A DNA stretch of 21,291 nucleotides from an uncultured Verrucomicrobiota bacterium (GCA_945947925.1 CAMEZU010000007.1:1-21291), one strand, 5' to 3'. Shown: positions 1 to 6,759, numbered from the stretch's first letter. The notes: a model not told the origin generated them from the letters alone. Numbers and translations: made by a program.

Positions 1-1
1 G

Positions 2-1390
2 GCGTTCCTTCGCGATTGGATATTGAAGCGAAAAGCAGACGCAGACGGGCATGTTCGAGATCCAAATGAACTACGGAAATACATCGACACCATTATTCCG
101 AGAAAAGATCAGAAGCTTGTCATTTACGGTGAGGCCCAGCAGGTGGGTGCTACCCGTAAGTTCCTTGCCAATATCAGGATTCAGTTCAACATTTCCCAAA
201 ACAAGTACACGTTTGAGATCCCAGACCTTGACATTCGACATTCGGAAACGATGATCGAACCATATGTTTGGGAGCGGATACGCGCCGATGTGGAGAAGAC
301 GTCCGGGGGTTGGGGACTTGTTCAATTGGGCTATCTGCCGCCAGACGATACACGTCCCAAAGGACAGCGGAACGGATTTCTCAATCTGCTTGAGTACAAG
401 AATTTCTGTCCGTATACGGTCAATGTCGATGCCTACCGAAAGGCGCGGGAACTCTTCACGATTGAGGAGTGGATGGACGTGCTTCTCGGTGCAATAGACT
501 ACAACCCGGACGGTTATTCGGATTGGGTGCAGAAGCATACGATGCTCTCGCGGCTGTTGCCGTTTATCGAGCCACGGATCAATCTTGTCGAACTTGCGCC
601 GAAGGGGACGGGCAAGTCGTACCTATTTGGAACAGTCGGTAAATACGGGTGGCTGGTCAGCGGCGGGACCTTGAGCCGAGCCAAGATGTTCTATGATGCC
701 GCGAAGAAGCAGAACGGACTTGTGGCGACGAACGAGTTTGTCGCGCTTGATGAGATTCAGTCCATTCAGTTCCCCGATCCGAGTGAAATGCAAGGAGCGC
801 TTAAGGCCTATATGGAACAGGGCTTTGCAACGTTCGGCGATGTGCGCGTGACGGGGTCGGCTGGCGTTATTCTGCTCGGTAATATCCCTGCGGAAGACAT
901 GAACGAGCAAACGGACATGTTTAGGACTTTGCCGGAGGTGTTTCATGAGTCGGCGTTGTTGGATCGTTTCCACGGGTTTATCAAGGGACGGAACATTCCC
1001 CGCATGAGCGAGAATCTCAAGATCAACAACTGGGCGTTGAATACCGAGTATTTCTCCGAGATCATGCATTTGATGCGAACGCCCGCAGAGTGTCTTTTGT
1101 ATCGTAGCGTCGTAGAGGAGCTGATTGAATTTCCTGCGGGGGCCGACACCCGTGATACCGAGGCTGTTATGCGAATCTGCACCGCATATCTCAAGCTGCT
1201 ATTCCCGAATGCAATTAGCCCGGACAAGATCAACCCGAAGGAGTTTGTGTTTTATTGCCTTCGTCCGGCCATCGAAATGCGAACGGTTATTCGTCAGCAG
1301 CTTCAGATCATCGATCCGAAGGAATACGGTAAGAAGAATATGGCGACTTATCAGATCAAGCAGAAATACTTGAATGCGGGACTTGCCTGA
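2..1390 (+). CDS. BrxL-like AAA+ ATPase without a Lon protease domain (5' partial)
   Basis: The reading frame is open to the first base of the window, so the gene starts upstream. A TTG at 23 is only an internal codon: the residues before it (FLRDWILKRK...) match the usual N-terminal part of BrxL-type proteins. Visible features are a P-loop APKGTGKS (GTGKS at 605-619), a Walker B LDEI (746-757), a sensor-like LLGNIP, and an arginine-finger region LLDRFHGFIKGRNIP. This order is typical of the BrxL ATPase family (BREX phage-defence systems, Lon-related). The first Gly of the P-loop is Ala. Known BrxL proteins continue for roughly 200 residues as a Lon-like domain. This one ends about 20 residues after the helical segment with YCLRPAIEMR, followed by a normal TGA stop and the next gene, so it looks like a natural ATPase-only form. 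BrxL is a DNA-associated AAA+ motor; a defence role here is inferred. Family call is fairly sure; function is not. Confidence 0.8.
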   Translation, partial: AFLRDWILKRKADADGHVRDPNELRKYIDTIIPRKDQKLVIYGEAQQVGATRKFLANIRIQFNISQNKYTFEIPDLDIRHSETMIEPYVWERIRADVEKTSGGWGLVQLGYLPPDDTRPKGQRNGFLNLLEYKNFCPYTVNVDAYRKARELFTIEEWMDVLLGAIDYNPDGYSDWVQKHTMLSRLLPFIEPRINLVELAPKGTGKSYLFGTVGKYGWLVSGGTLSRAKMFYDAAKKQNGLVATNEFVALDEIQSIQFPDPSEMQGALKAYMEQGFATFGDVRVTGSAGVILLGNIPAEDMNEQTDMFRTLPEVFHESALLDRFHGFIKGRNIPRMSENLKINNWALNTEYFSEIMHLMRTPAECLLYRSVVEELIEFPAGADTRDTEAVMRICTAYLKLLFPNAISPDKINPKEFVFYCLRPAIEMRTVIRQQLQIIDPKEYGKKNMATYQIKQKYLNAGLA

Positions 1391-1391
1391 A

Positions 1392-1595
1392 ATGTCTGAT
1401 ATGCTCTGTCAGTATTGCCGCAAGACCTTGTCACGAGATGAGGTGGGCTTGAGCAAGAAGCTCCTTGAACCCGAAACCAAGAACGGGAAGTTCACTTGTA
1501 TACCTTGCCTTGCAGAAATCCTCGAGGTCGAGCAAGAAGAACTTCATGAGAAGGTAGAGGAATTCAAGCGTGAAGGGTGCAAGTTGTTTGGGTAA
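1392..1595 (+). CDS. Small paired-CxxC (zinc-ribbon-like) protein, 67 aa
   Basis: The ATG at 1392 lies one base after the stop of the BrxL-like gene, so the two are probably translated together. An in-frame opening further upstream inside the ATPase gene is unlikely to be used. The protein has C6-x2-C9 and C36-x2-C39, which would bind one zinc or an Fe-S cluster, then a charged amphipathic helix (EQEELHEKVEEFKREGC) with a fifth cysteine, C63, near the end. I recall similar small proteins with a GLSKKLL segment and a C-terminal GCxLF in Firmicutes, without an assigned function. Its place between an AAA+ ATPase and a cysteine desulfurase suggests a metal- or sulfur-binding adaptor. It could instead be a DNA- or ATPase-binding zinc finger. 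The gene is convincing from its spacing and cysteine pattern; the role is inference. Confidence 0.75.
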   Translation: MSDMLCQYCRKTLSRDEVGLSKKLLEPETKNGKFTCIPCLAEILEVEQEELHEKVEEFKREGCKLFG

Positions 1596-1613
1596 AGGTG
1601 GAGGCTGGTTTTG

Positions 1614-2738
1614 ATGAAATTCCACGTTTATGCTGATCACGCTGCGACCACTCCACTGTGTGACGCCGCATGGGATGCTATGGTTCCTTTCTTTCGGGAG
1701 GAGTTTGGCAATCCCTCAAGCCTTCACTCGTGGGCAAAAAAAACGCGAGAGGCTGTTTGGACGGCTCGCGAGACGATAGCTCGGTGCATTGGTGCGGAGT
1801 CCCCCGAGGAGATATTCTTCACCAGTGGAGGCACGGAGTCGGACAATTGGGTGATCAAGGGGTCGGATGGGGGTCTGATGGTTTCGGCATATGAACATCA
1901 TGCCGTTCTGAACGCCGCCGCTAGCGAGGAGTCCCGTGGGCGCAAGGTTGTTTATGTGCGTCCGAAAGTCGGTGGCTATTTGATGCCGGAAACCTTGACC
2001 AAACGTTGGGAAGAGGGAATCGGCCTTGTTTCGGTCATGATGGCCAATAATGAGATTGGTACGATCAATCCGATTAAGCTGCTTGCCGAGTTTGCTCACA
2101 AGCGAGGTGCGTTGTTCCATACGGATGCCGTTCAGGCGGTCGGTCATATTCCAATTGATGTTCGGGATCTTGGGGTTGATTTCCTTTCCGCAAGTGCGCA
2201 TAAGTTCAATGGCCCCAAGGGCATCGGCTTTCTCTTTATTCGCAAGGGCCTCAAGTTAAAGCAACTCATTCACGGCGGGCAGCAGGAGGCTGGGCTTCGC
2301 GCTGGAACGGAGAATGTCGCTTCCGTTGTCGGCATGGCAGCTGCTCTCAAGTCCAACTGCGATCAGATGGAGCGGAATTCTGCACACCTAGATGCTCTTG
2401 CGGATCGGCTTAAAGAAGGACTTGAGAGCGTTGCCGATCAAATTGTCTATCCGGGATCCGGCGTGTGCGATCAGTTGCCCGGATTCGTTAGCGTGTCGTT
2501 TCCAGGGCATCCCGCAGAAGGTCTCATGCATATGCTGGATCTCAAGGGAATTGCCGTCTCTACCGGTGCAGCTTGTGACTCTAAGAACACGCAAATCTCC
2601 CATGTGCTAAAGGCTATCAATGCCCCACGGGCGATTGCAGAGTCGACGATTCGTATTTCACTTGGACCCGAAAACACGCGGCAGGAGGTCGATGAAATCC
2701 TTGCCGCTCTTAAGATATTGCTGCGGAGGTCGAAATGA
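1614..2738 (+). CDS. Cysteine desulfurase, NifS/IscS/DndA family
   Basis: A PLP-dependent class V aminotransferase that would remove sulfur from L-cysteine as an enzyme persulfide, giving alanine. I chose the ATG at 1614 rather than the TTG one codon before; it has GGAGG (1600-1604) about 9 bases upstream. Seen in order: the N-terminal YADHAATTP motif, FTSGGTESDN for PLP phosphate binding, EHHAVLN, the Asp/Gln region HTDAVQAVGH, the Schiff-base lysine in SASAHKFNGPKG (K197), GGQQEAGLRAGTENVAS, and the catalytic cysteine loop STGAACDSKN (C321). Length (374 aa) is normal and all key residues are present, so it should be active. Partnering with a BrxL-like ATPase and a CxxC protein, instead of iscU/iscR or suf genes, points away from housekeeping Fe-S assembly. 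It is more like the DndA/SspA desulfurases of DNA phosphorothioation, but no dndB-E or sspB-D gene is visible here. Confidence 0.93.
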   Translation: MKFHVYADHAATTPLCDAAWDAMVPFFREEFGNPSSLHSWAKKTREAVWTARETIARCIGAESPEEIFFTSGGTESDNWVIKGSDGGLMVSAYEHHAVLNAAASEESRGRKVVYVRPKVGGYLMPETLTKRWEEGIGLVSVMMANNEIGTINPIKLLAEFAHKRGALFHTDAVQAVGHIPIDVRDLGVDFLSASAHKFNGPKGIGFLFIRKGLKLKQLIHGGQQEAGLRAGTENVASVVGMAAALKSNCDQMERNSAHLDALADRLKEGLESVADQIVYPGSGVCDQLPGFVSVSFPGHPAEGLMHMLDLKGIAVSTGAACDSKNTQISHVLKAINAPRAIAESTIRISLGPENTRQEVDEILAALKILLRRSK

Positions 2739-2935
2739 TCGGTGACGATGACAAGAAGGAAGAAAATCCGTCGAAGCTTCATTGGTGGGGCGGCGCGTTG
2801 AGCGGCGGTGCGACTGTGCCGTACTCGTGGGCGACAGGCGGCAACAAGGCCGCGAAGAAAGGCATTGAGGGCGCGTTGATCGGTGGGCTGTTCGGCCTCA
2901 ATAGCCTCTTCGATGACGATGAGGACGAAGATTGA
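2735..2935 (+). CDS. 66-aa glycine-zipper protein with acidic termini, unknown function
   Basis: The ATG overlaps the stop of the cysteine desulfurase gene (ATGA) and has GGAGG at 2724-2728, so it is almost certainly translated as the last gene of the cassette. The protein begins with an acidic/basic stretch (IGDDDKKEEN), then a Trp- and Gly-rich segment (HWWGGALSGG), a basic patch (NKAAKKG), a small hydrophobic glycine-zipper segment (GIEGALIGGLFGLNSLF), and an acidic tail DDDEDED. I do not recognise a family. Glycine zippers are common in membrane-inserting and pore-forming peptides, so a membrane effector is possible. It could also be a small acidic partner of the desulfurase or a DNA mimic. 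There is no signal peptide. Confidence is in the gene being real, not in a function. Confidence 0.65.
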   Translation: MIGDDDKKEENPSKLHWWGGALSGGATVPYSWATGGNKAAKKGIEGALIGGLFGLNSLFDDDEDED

Positions 2936-2953
2936 TTTGAAACGGAGAAAACC

Positions 2954-2971
2954 ATGACGAAGGAAGACTAG
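2954..2971 (+). pseudogene. Five-codon mini-ORF (MTKED), possible gene remnant
   Basis: ATG followed by four codons and TAG, with ACGGAG (2942-2947) 6 bases upstream as a plausible ribosome binding site. It follows the 66-aa gene by 18 bases. It may be the surviving start of a further cassette gene that was lost, or it may be chance. Confidence 0.2.
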
Positions 2972-2998
2972 CCATTCCCAAAACCGGGGATAATCCAG

Positions 2999-3012
2999 AG
3001 CCGTACGCGGCT
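2999..3012 (+). terminator. Weak hairpin, possible terminator of the accessory cassette
   Basis: The arms AGCCG and CGGCT form a 5-bp stem around a TACG loop, followed by TTTCCC rather than a clean T run. It lies about 65 bases after the 66-aa gene and just before a promoter-like site. The stem is short, so termination is uncertain. Confidence 0.3.
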
Positions 3013-3032
3013 TTCCCTCCGCGCGGGCGATT

Positions 3033-3041
3033 TGATAGAAT
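3033..3041 (+). promoter_or_regulatory. Extended -10 promoter (TGA-TAGAAT)
   Basis: The 13-base string TTTGATAGAATAG at 3031-3043 contains TG-n-TAGAAT. The identical 13 bases recur at 6758-6770 before the FHA-MoxR operon. It sits 28 bases before the ATG at 3070. No convincing -35 box is seen, as is common for extended -10 promoters. Confidence 0.55.
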
Positions 3042-3120
3042 AGTCTGAGAAAGGCAGGCAAAGGATACCATGAACGACTTTACATTTCATTCTCCCACGT
3101 TGTTTCGCTTCGGACTAACG

Positions 3121-3133
3121 GGCGCAAGGCGCC
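3121..3133. repeat. Short perfect inverted repeat beside the TSCPD promoter
   Basis: GGCGC-AAG-GCGCC is a perfect 5-bp stem with a 3-base loop. It ends 5 bases before the TG of the extended -10 at 3139. It could be an operator or a weak transcription stop for the upstream remnant; it may also be chance in GC-rich DNA. Confidence 0.3.
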
Positions 3134-3138
3134 AAAAT

Positions 3139-3147
3139 TGGTATAAT
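3139..3147 (+). promoter_or_regulatory. Extended -10 promoter (TGG-TATAAT) giving a probable leaderless mRNA
   Basis: A consensus TATAAT at 3142-3147 with TG one base upstream (3139-3140). Only seven bases separate it from the ATG at 3155, so a start at the usual distance would fall on or next to the A of the ATG. No SD lies in front of that ATG. Confidence 0.6.
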
Positions 3148-3154
3148 AGGGGAC

Positions 3155-3403
3155 ATGAAGAGCTTTAAGACGCAGGGGACCTGTTCGCAGGTCATCAATT
3201 ACGAGGTTACGGACGGCGTTGTCACGGCCTGCCAGTTCGTCGGGGGCTGTCCCGGCAACACGCAGGGTGTGGCGAAGCTGGTCGTCGGGCGCAGGGTCGA
3301 GGACGTGATCGCGCTCCTGAAGGGCATCGTCTGCCGCGGCGGCACGTCGTGTCCCGACCAGCTGGCGCGCGCGCTCGAATCCGAGACCGGCATCGTGGCC
3401 TGA
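3155..3403 (+). CDS. TSCPD domain-containing protein (TIGR03905-type, four-cysteine)
   Basis: A complete 82-residue protein consisting of a single TSCPD domain. The name-giving motif TSCPD is at residues 64-68. The other conserved cysteines are at 10, 26, 32 and 60, and GGCPGNTQG (30-38) is also typical, so it fits the short four-Cys subfamily (TIGR03905). The same domain occurs at the C-terminus of some vitamin-B12-dependent ribonucleotide reductases and is thought to bind metal. The biochemical role of the stand-alone form is not known to me. It appears to be read from a leaderless transcript from the extended -10 at 3139-3147. It marks the start of the GC-rich block and lies 16 bases before hrpB. 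Confidence 0.9.
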   Translation: MKSFKTQGTCSQVINYEVTDGVVTACQFVGGCPGNTQGVAKLVVGRRVEDVIALLKGIVCRGGTSCPDQLARALESETGIVA

Positions 3404-3419
3404 CCGGGCGCACCCCCAT

Positions 3420-5918
3420 ATGTTTCCGGTCGAGGAGAAAATCGGGGAGATCCGACGGGCGCTTGCGGCGAACCGCGACGTGGTGCTCACGGCGCCTCCG
3501 GGCAGCGGCAAGACGACGTGCGTGCCGCCGGCGCTCCTGGACGAGCCCTGGCTGCGCGGGAAGAAGATCGTGATGCTCGAGCCGCGGCGCCTCGCGGCGC
3601 GCAATTGCGCGACGTACATGGCGCGGCAGCGCGGGGAGTCCGTCGGCGAGACGATCGGCTATCAGGTCCGTCTCGAGCGCAAGGTCTCGTCGCGGACGCG
3701 TCTCGAGGTCGTGACCGAGGGCCTGCTGACGCAGCGCCTCCTCTCCGATCCCGAGCTCGCCGACGTCGGCCTCATCATTTTTGATGAATTCCACGAGCGG
3801 TCGCTCGCCTGCGACCTCAGCTTCGCGCTGTCGCTCGAGGTGCGGCGCGCCTTGCGCGACGACCTGCGGCTCCTGGTGATGTCCGCAACGCTCGACGCGG
3901 ACGAGGTGGTCGCGCATCTCGGCGATGCCGAGGCGATCCATGCCGAGGGCCGCATGTACCCCGTCGAGACGAAGTACCTCGCCGACATGACGGTCTCGGG
4001 CGCCGTCTCCAAGGCGCTGAAGGAGACGGACGGCAACATCCTCTGCTTCCTCCCGGGCGAAGGCGAGATCCGACGCGTGCAGGAGACGCTTCTTGCGGGG
4101 ACGGGGTGCGAGGGCCGCGTTGAGGTCCTGCCGCTCTACGGGTCGCTTCCGAAGGAAGAGCAGGACCGTGTCTTCGAGCCTTCTGAGCGGCGCAAGGTGA
4201 TCCTGGCGACGTCGATTGCCGAGACGTCGGTGACGATTCCGGGGATTTCCGTCGTCATTGATTCGGGACTTATGCGCATACCGCGGTTTTCGCCGGCGAC
4301 GGGGATGTCGGGACTCGTGACCGTGCCGCTCTCGAGGGACCGCGCCGAGCAGCGGCGGGGCCGTGCGGGGCGCGTCCAGGCGGGCGTCTGCTACCGGTTG
4401 TGGTCCGAAGGCGAGTCGCTGACGCGTCCGCGGCGGATGAATCCGGAGGTCCTGGACGCGGACCTCTGTTCGCTCGTCTTGACGAGCGCGTCGTGGGGCG
4501 CGCTGAACCGCGAGTCGTTGCCGTGGATGACGCCGCCGCCCGCGAGCGCGTGGGACCAGGCGGTCGGGCTCCTGACCTGGCTCGGGGCGCTGGACCGGGA
4601 CGGACGCCTGACGCGCAAGGGCGAGGCGATGTCGAAGCTGCCGATGCATCCGCGGCTGGCGAACATGATGCTGGGCGTCGGGACGGCGGAAGGGCGCGAG
4701 GCGGCGGGCTTGCTCGCCGCAGTCATTGAAGAGGGATCGAAGTCCCGCGAGACGGACATCCGCAAGGTGGTCGAGGAGGTTCGCGAGACTCCGAACCGTC
4801 CGTTCTCGAGGCGCATCCTCCAGCTCGTCCGCCGCTTCACCCAGGTTCGTGTGCCAAGCCAAACACCCGAACATCGCGCCATCCCAACATCTTCCGAAGG
4901 AGCCCTCCTGGCGCTCGCGTATCCGGATCGGGTGGCGAAGAACCGCGGCAACGCGTCCTTCCGTATGGTGTCCGGCCGCGGGGCGTTCCTGGAGCCGACG
5001 GACGCGTTGGCGCGGACGGAGTATTTGGTCTGCTGTCAGCTCGACGACCGTCCGGGCGATGCGAAGCTCTTTCTCGCGTGCCCGATCGCGGAGGCGGAGG
5101 TCGAGGACCTTTTCGGCGACCGGATCGTCGAGAAGCCGTTCTGCGAGTGGGATCGGCGGAACGAGCGCGTGAAGAGCGTCGTGCAGCGCCGACTCGGGGC
5201 GATGACCCTGAAGGAGATCAGGAGGGAAGGTGGAGGTCAAGGTGTAGGTGGAGGTGGAGGTGAAGGTGTAGGTGCGGGGGACGAGATTGCGGCGGCGTTG
5301 CTGGAGGGCGTCCGCCAGAAGGGCATCGAGAACCTGCCGTGCTGGACGAAGGAGAGCCTGCAGCTGCGCGCGCGAATCGCCTTCCTGTCACGCGTTCTTG
5401 GGGACTGGCCGGCGGCGACGGACGAGGAGATTCTCAAGTCCCTCGCGGGCTTTGTCGGCGGGATGAACAAGTGGCGTGACCTCGAGCGGGTCGATCTCTT
5501 CCAGGCGATGAACTTCCTCCTCTCCGCCTCGGGACACGCTCGGCGGGAGCGGGCCCGCCTTGCGCCGGTCCGGATGGAGGTGCCGAGCGGAAGCCACATG
5601 ACGATTCATTACGAAGGCGCGGAGCCGACGGTGGAGGTGCGGCTGCAGGAGTGCTTCGGGCTTATGGAGACGCCGAAGGTGGCGGGAGGACGGGTGCCGG
5701 TCGTGATGACGCTCCTTTCGCCGGCGCAGCGTCCGATCCAGATCACGAAGGACCTGGCGGGATTTTGGAAGGAAGGGTATCAGCTCGTGCGCAAGGACAT
5801 GCGCGGACGGTATCCGAAGCATTACTGGCCGGAGGATCCGTTCGCTGCAACGGCGACGCGGCGCGTGCGGCCGCGTCCCAGCGAGACGCCGGTCGCCAAA
5901 GGAGGAGAGACGAGATGA
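3420..5918 (+). CDS. hrpB: ATP-dependent helicase HrpB
   Basis: A DEAH-type superfamily 2 RNA helicase of the bacterial HrpB family, cytoplasmic; the family's cellular role is poorly defined. Seen: motif I PPGSGKT (G28-T32), motif II DEFH (122-125, the usual HrpB variant), motif III SAT (155-157), motif V ATSIAETSVTIPG, and motif VI QRRGRAGR (311-318). A helical/ratchet region follows, then the HrpB-specific C-terminus with RLQECFG, LLSPAQRPIQITKDL, and RGRYPKHYWPEDP near the end. At 832 aa the length is normal. The start at 3420 has no good SD. Two stretches look out of place: residues about 477-495 (lower GC) and a glycine-rich run at 604-620 made from a short tandem DNA repeat. Both fall in linkers, so activity is probably intact. 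The stop overlaps the next start (ATGA), coupling it to the membrane protein gene. Confidence 0.95.
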   Translation: MFPVEEKIGEIRRALAANRDVVLTAPPGSGKTTCVPPALLDEPWLRGKKIVMLEPRRLAARNCATYMARQRGESVGETIGYQVRLERKVSSRTRLEVVTEGLLTQRLLSDPELADVGLIIFDEFHERSLACDLSFALSLEVRRALRDDLRLLVMSATLDADEVVAHLGDAEAIHAEGRMYPVETKYLADMTVSGAVSKALKETDGNILCFLPGEGEIRRVQETLLAGTGCEGRVEVLPLYGSLPKEEQDRVFEPSERRKVILATSIAETSVTIPGISVVIDSGLMRIPRFSPATGMSGLVTVPLSRDRAEQRRGRAGRVQAGVCYRLWSEGESLTRPRRMNPEVLDADLCSLVLTSASWGALNRESLPWMTPPPASAWDQAVGLLTWLGALDRDGRLTRKGEAMSKLPMHPRLANMMLGVGTAEGREAAGLLAAVIEEGSKSRETDIRKVVEEVRETPNRPFSRRILQLVRRFTQVRVPSQTPEHRAIPTSSEGALLALAYPDRVAKNRGNASFRMVSGRGAFLEPTDALARTEYLVCCQLDDRPGDAKLFLACPIAEAEVEDLFGDRIVEKPFCEWDRRNERVKSVVQRRLGAMTLKEIRREGGGQGVGGGGGEGVGAGDEIAAALLEGVRQKGIENLPCWTKESLQLRARIAFLSRVLGDWPAATDEEILKSLAGFVGGMNKWRDLERVDLFQAMNFLLSASGHARRERARLAPVRMEVPSGSHMTIHYEGAEPTVEVRLQECFGLMETPKVAGGRVPVVMTLLSPAQRPIQITKDLAGFWKEGYQLVRKDMRGRYPKHYWPEDPFAATATRRVRPRPSETPVAKGGETR
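5230..5280 (+). repeat. GGTGGA/GGTGTA-type simple repeat inside hrpB
   Basis: About 50 bases made of degenerate hexamers of the form GGTGNA (ggtgga, ggtcaa, ggtgta, ggtgaa). They encode a Gly/Val/Glu-rich linker between two parts of the HrpB C-terminal region. The length keeps the reading frame. Confidence 0.6.
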
Positions 5919-6595
5919 GTGACGTGAGACAAGAGGCGGACGATGTGACGAGCCTGAACCGGGCGTATCGGTTCCTGACGGTGGCGATCGTCACCAAATT
6001 CGCGTCGTTCCTGACGGGAATCGGACAGTATCGGACGAGCCTCGGCCTGAGCGGGGAGACGGCGACGCTGGACGACGTCGTGGAAGGGGGCTTCCTGCAG
6101 CTGCTGGCGGGGGCGGACGGACTCGTCTCGCTGGTGGCCGTCGTCTGCTTCTGCCTCTGGTTGGCGCGCGCGTCGGCGGGGGGCGTCGTGACGCTGGCGA
6201 AGGACGGCCTGCCGCGGCGGATGGGCGTCGTCTGCGCGCTCGGCGTGACGGCATCGCTGCTGGCGAACGTCGTTTCACTGGGGGGTGCCTTTGTGCAGGC
6301 GGGGGTCCTCTTCCGCCAGCTCCTGCCGGCGGGGTCGGAGGCGGTGAATCCGCTTGTCATTCCGCGCGAGCTGCCGATCGTCTATTTTAAGGTCCATGCC
6401 CTTGTTCTGCTGGCGGCGTCGGCCCTGCAGCTCGGGGCCTTCCTCTTCTTCCAGACGCTGATCCGTCGGACTGCGGAGGCGATGGCATCGGTGCCGGCAC
6501 CGGCGGTCGAGACCCCGGCCCAGGTCCCCGCCGGGGACGCCCCGGCCCCCGAATCCGACGCCGGCTTCGGCTGGCCCGAGCAACCCGCCGAATGA
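5915..6595 (+). CDS. Four-helix membrane protein of unknown function
   Basis: The ATG at 5915 overlaps the hrpB stop and follows GGAGGAG, which fixes the start; an in-frame extension back into hrpB is just open frame. The 226-residue protein has about four hydrophobic helices, near residues 19-38, 62-84, 103-125 and 158-182. There is no signal peptide. The soluble C-terminal tail (about 188-226) is rich in Pro, Ala, Glu and Asp (VPAPAVETPAQVPAGD...). I recognise no family or catalytic motif. Coupling to hrpB may only reflect genome compactness. The layout resembles small DUF2975-like or generic four-helix membrane proteins, but I cannot support a specific assignment. Confidence 0.75.
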   Translation: MSDVRQEADDVTSLNRAYRFLTVAIVTKFASFLTGIGQYRTSLGLSGETATLDDVVEGGFLQLLAGADGLVSLVAVVCFCLWLARASAGGVVTLAKDGLPRRMGVVCALGVTASLLANVVSLGGAFVQAGVLFRQLLPAGSEAVNPLVIPRELPIVYFKVHALVLLAASALQLGAFLFFQTLIRRTAEAMASVPAPAVETPAQVPAGDAPAPESDAGFGWPEQPAE

Positions 6596-6672
6596 CGGGC
6601 GATCGGTTGCTCTCAAAATCCATCTGAAAGACGCCCGCGGCAGCGCCTTGTTCGCAAAGGTGGAGAGCGCCG

Positions 6673-6690
6673 CGGCGTGAGGTCACGCCG
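6673..6690. repeat. Inverted repeat with 8-bp arms, possible operator
   Basis: CGGCGTGA and TCACGCCG are perfect inverted copies separated by GG. The spacing suits a dimeric regulator binding site better than an RNA hairpin, because the loop is only two bases. It lies about 70 bases upstream of the -10 box. No regulator gene is visible nearby. Confidence 0.35.
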
Positions 6691-6759
6691 GGTACTCGAT
6701 CCAGGCAGAGGCCACCGGGATTGCTTACCCAAATGAGTATTCTCCAGCTCGATTTTTTT

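Larger units (their letters stand above)
3070..3168 (+). pseudogene. 5' remnant resembling an iron-containing alcohol dehydrogenase (32-codon ORF)
   Basis: The ATG at 3070 has AAAGGA (3060-3065) upstream and the extended -10 at 3033-3041. The first 15 residues, MNDFTFHSPTLFRFG, resemble the conserved start of iron-containing alcohol dehydrogenases of the butanol-dehydrogenase type, which often begin with an (N)FTF(Y/H)(S)PT..xFG pattern. After that glycine the sequence becomes unrelated (LTGARRQNWYN...) and stops at 3166-3168, inside the start of the TSCPD gene. The simplest reading is a deletion that left the promoter, SD and first 15 codons of a former dehydrogenase gene at the island boundary. 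Alternatively it is a leader ORF whose stop overlaps the next start. The ADH resemblance is from memory of the family and rests on 15 residues. Confidence 0.4.

Noticed and set aside
1614..2738. Calling the desulfurase gene dndA or the locus a DND/SSP phosphorothioation system
   Set aside because: No dndB-E or sspB-D homologue is visible; sequence alone supports only a NifS/DndA-type desulfurase.
3222..5240. Long minus-strand open frame (672 codons) opposite hrpB
   Set aside because: It is Arg/Ala/Leu-rich without any domain, lies wholly opposite the well-supported helicase gene, and is expected from third-position GC bias.
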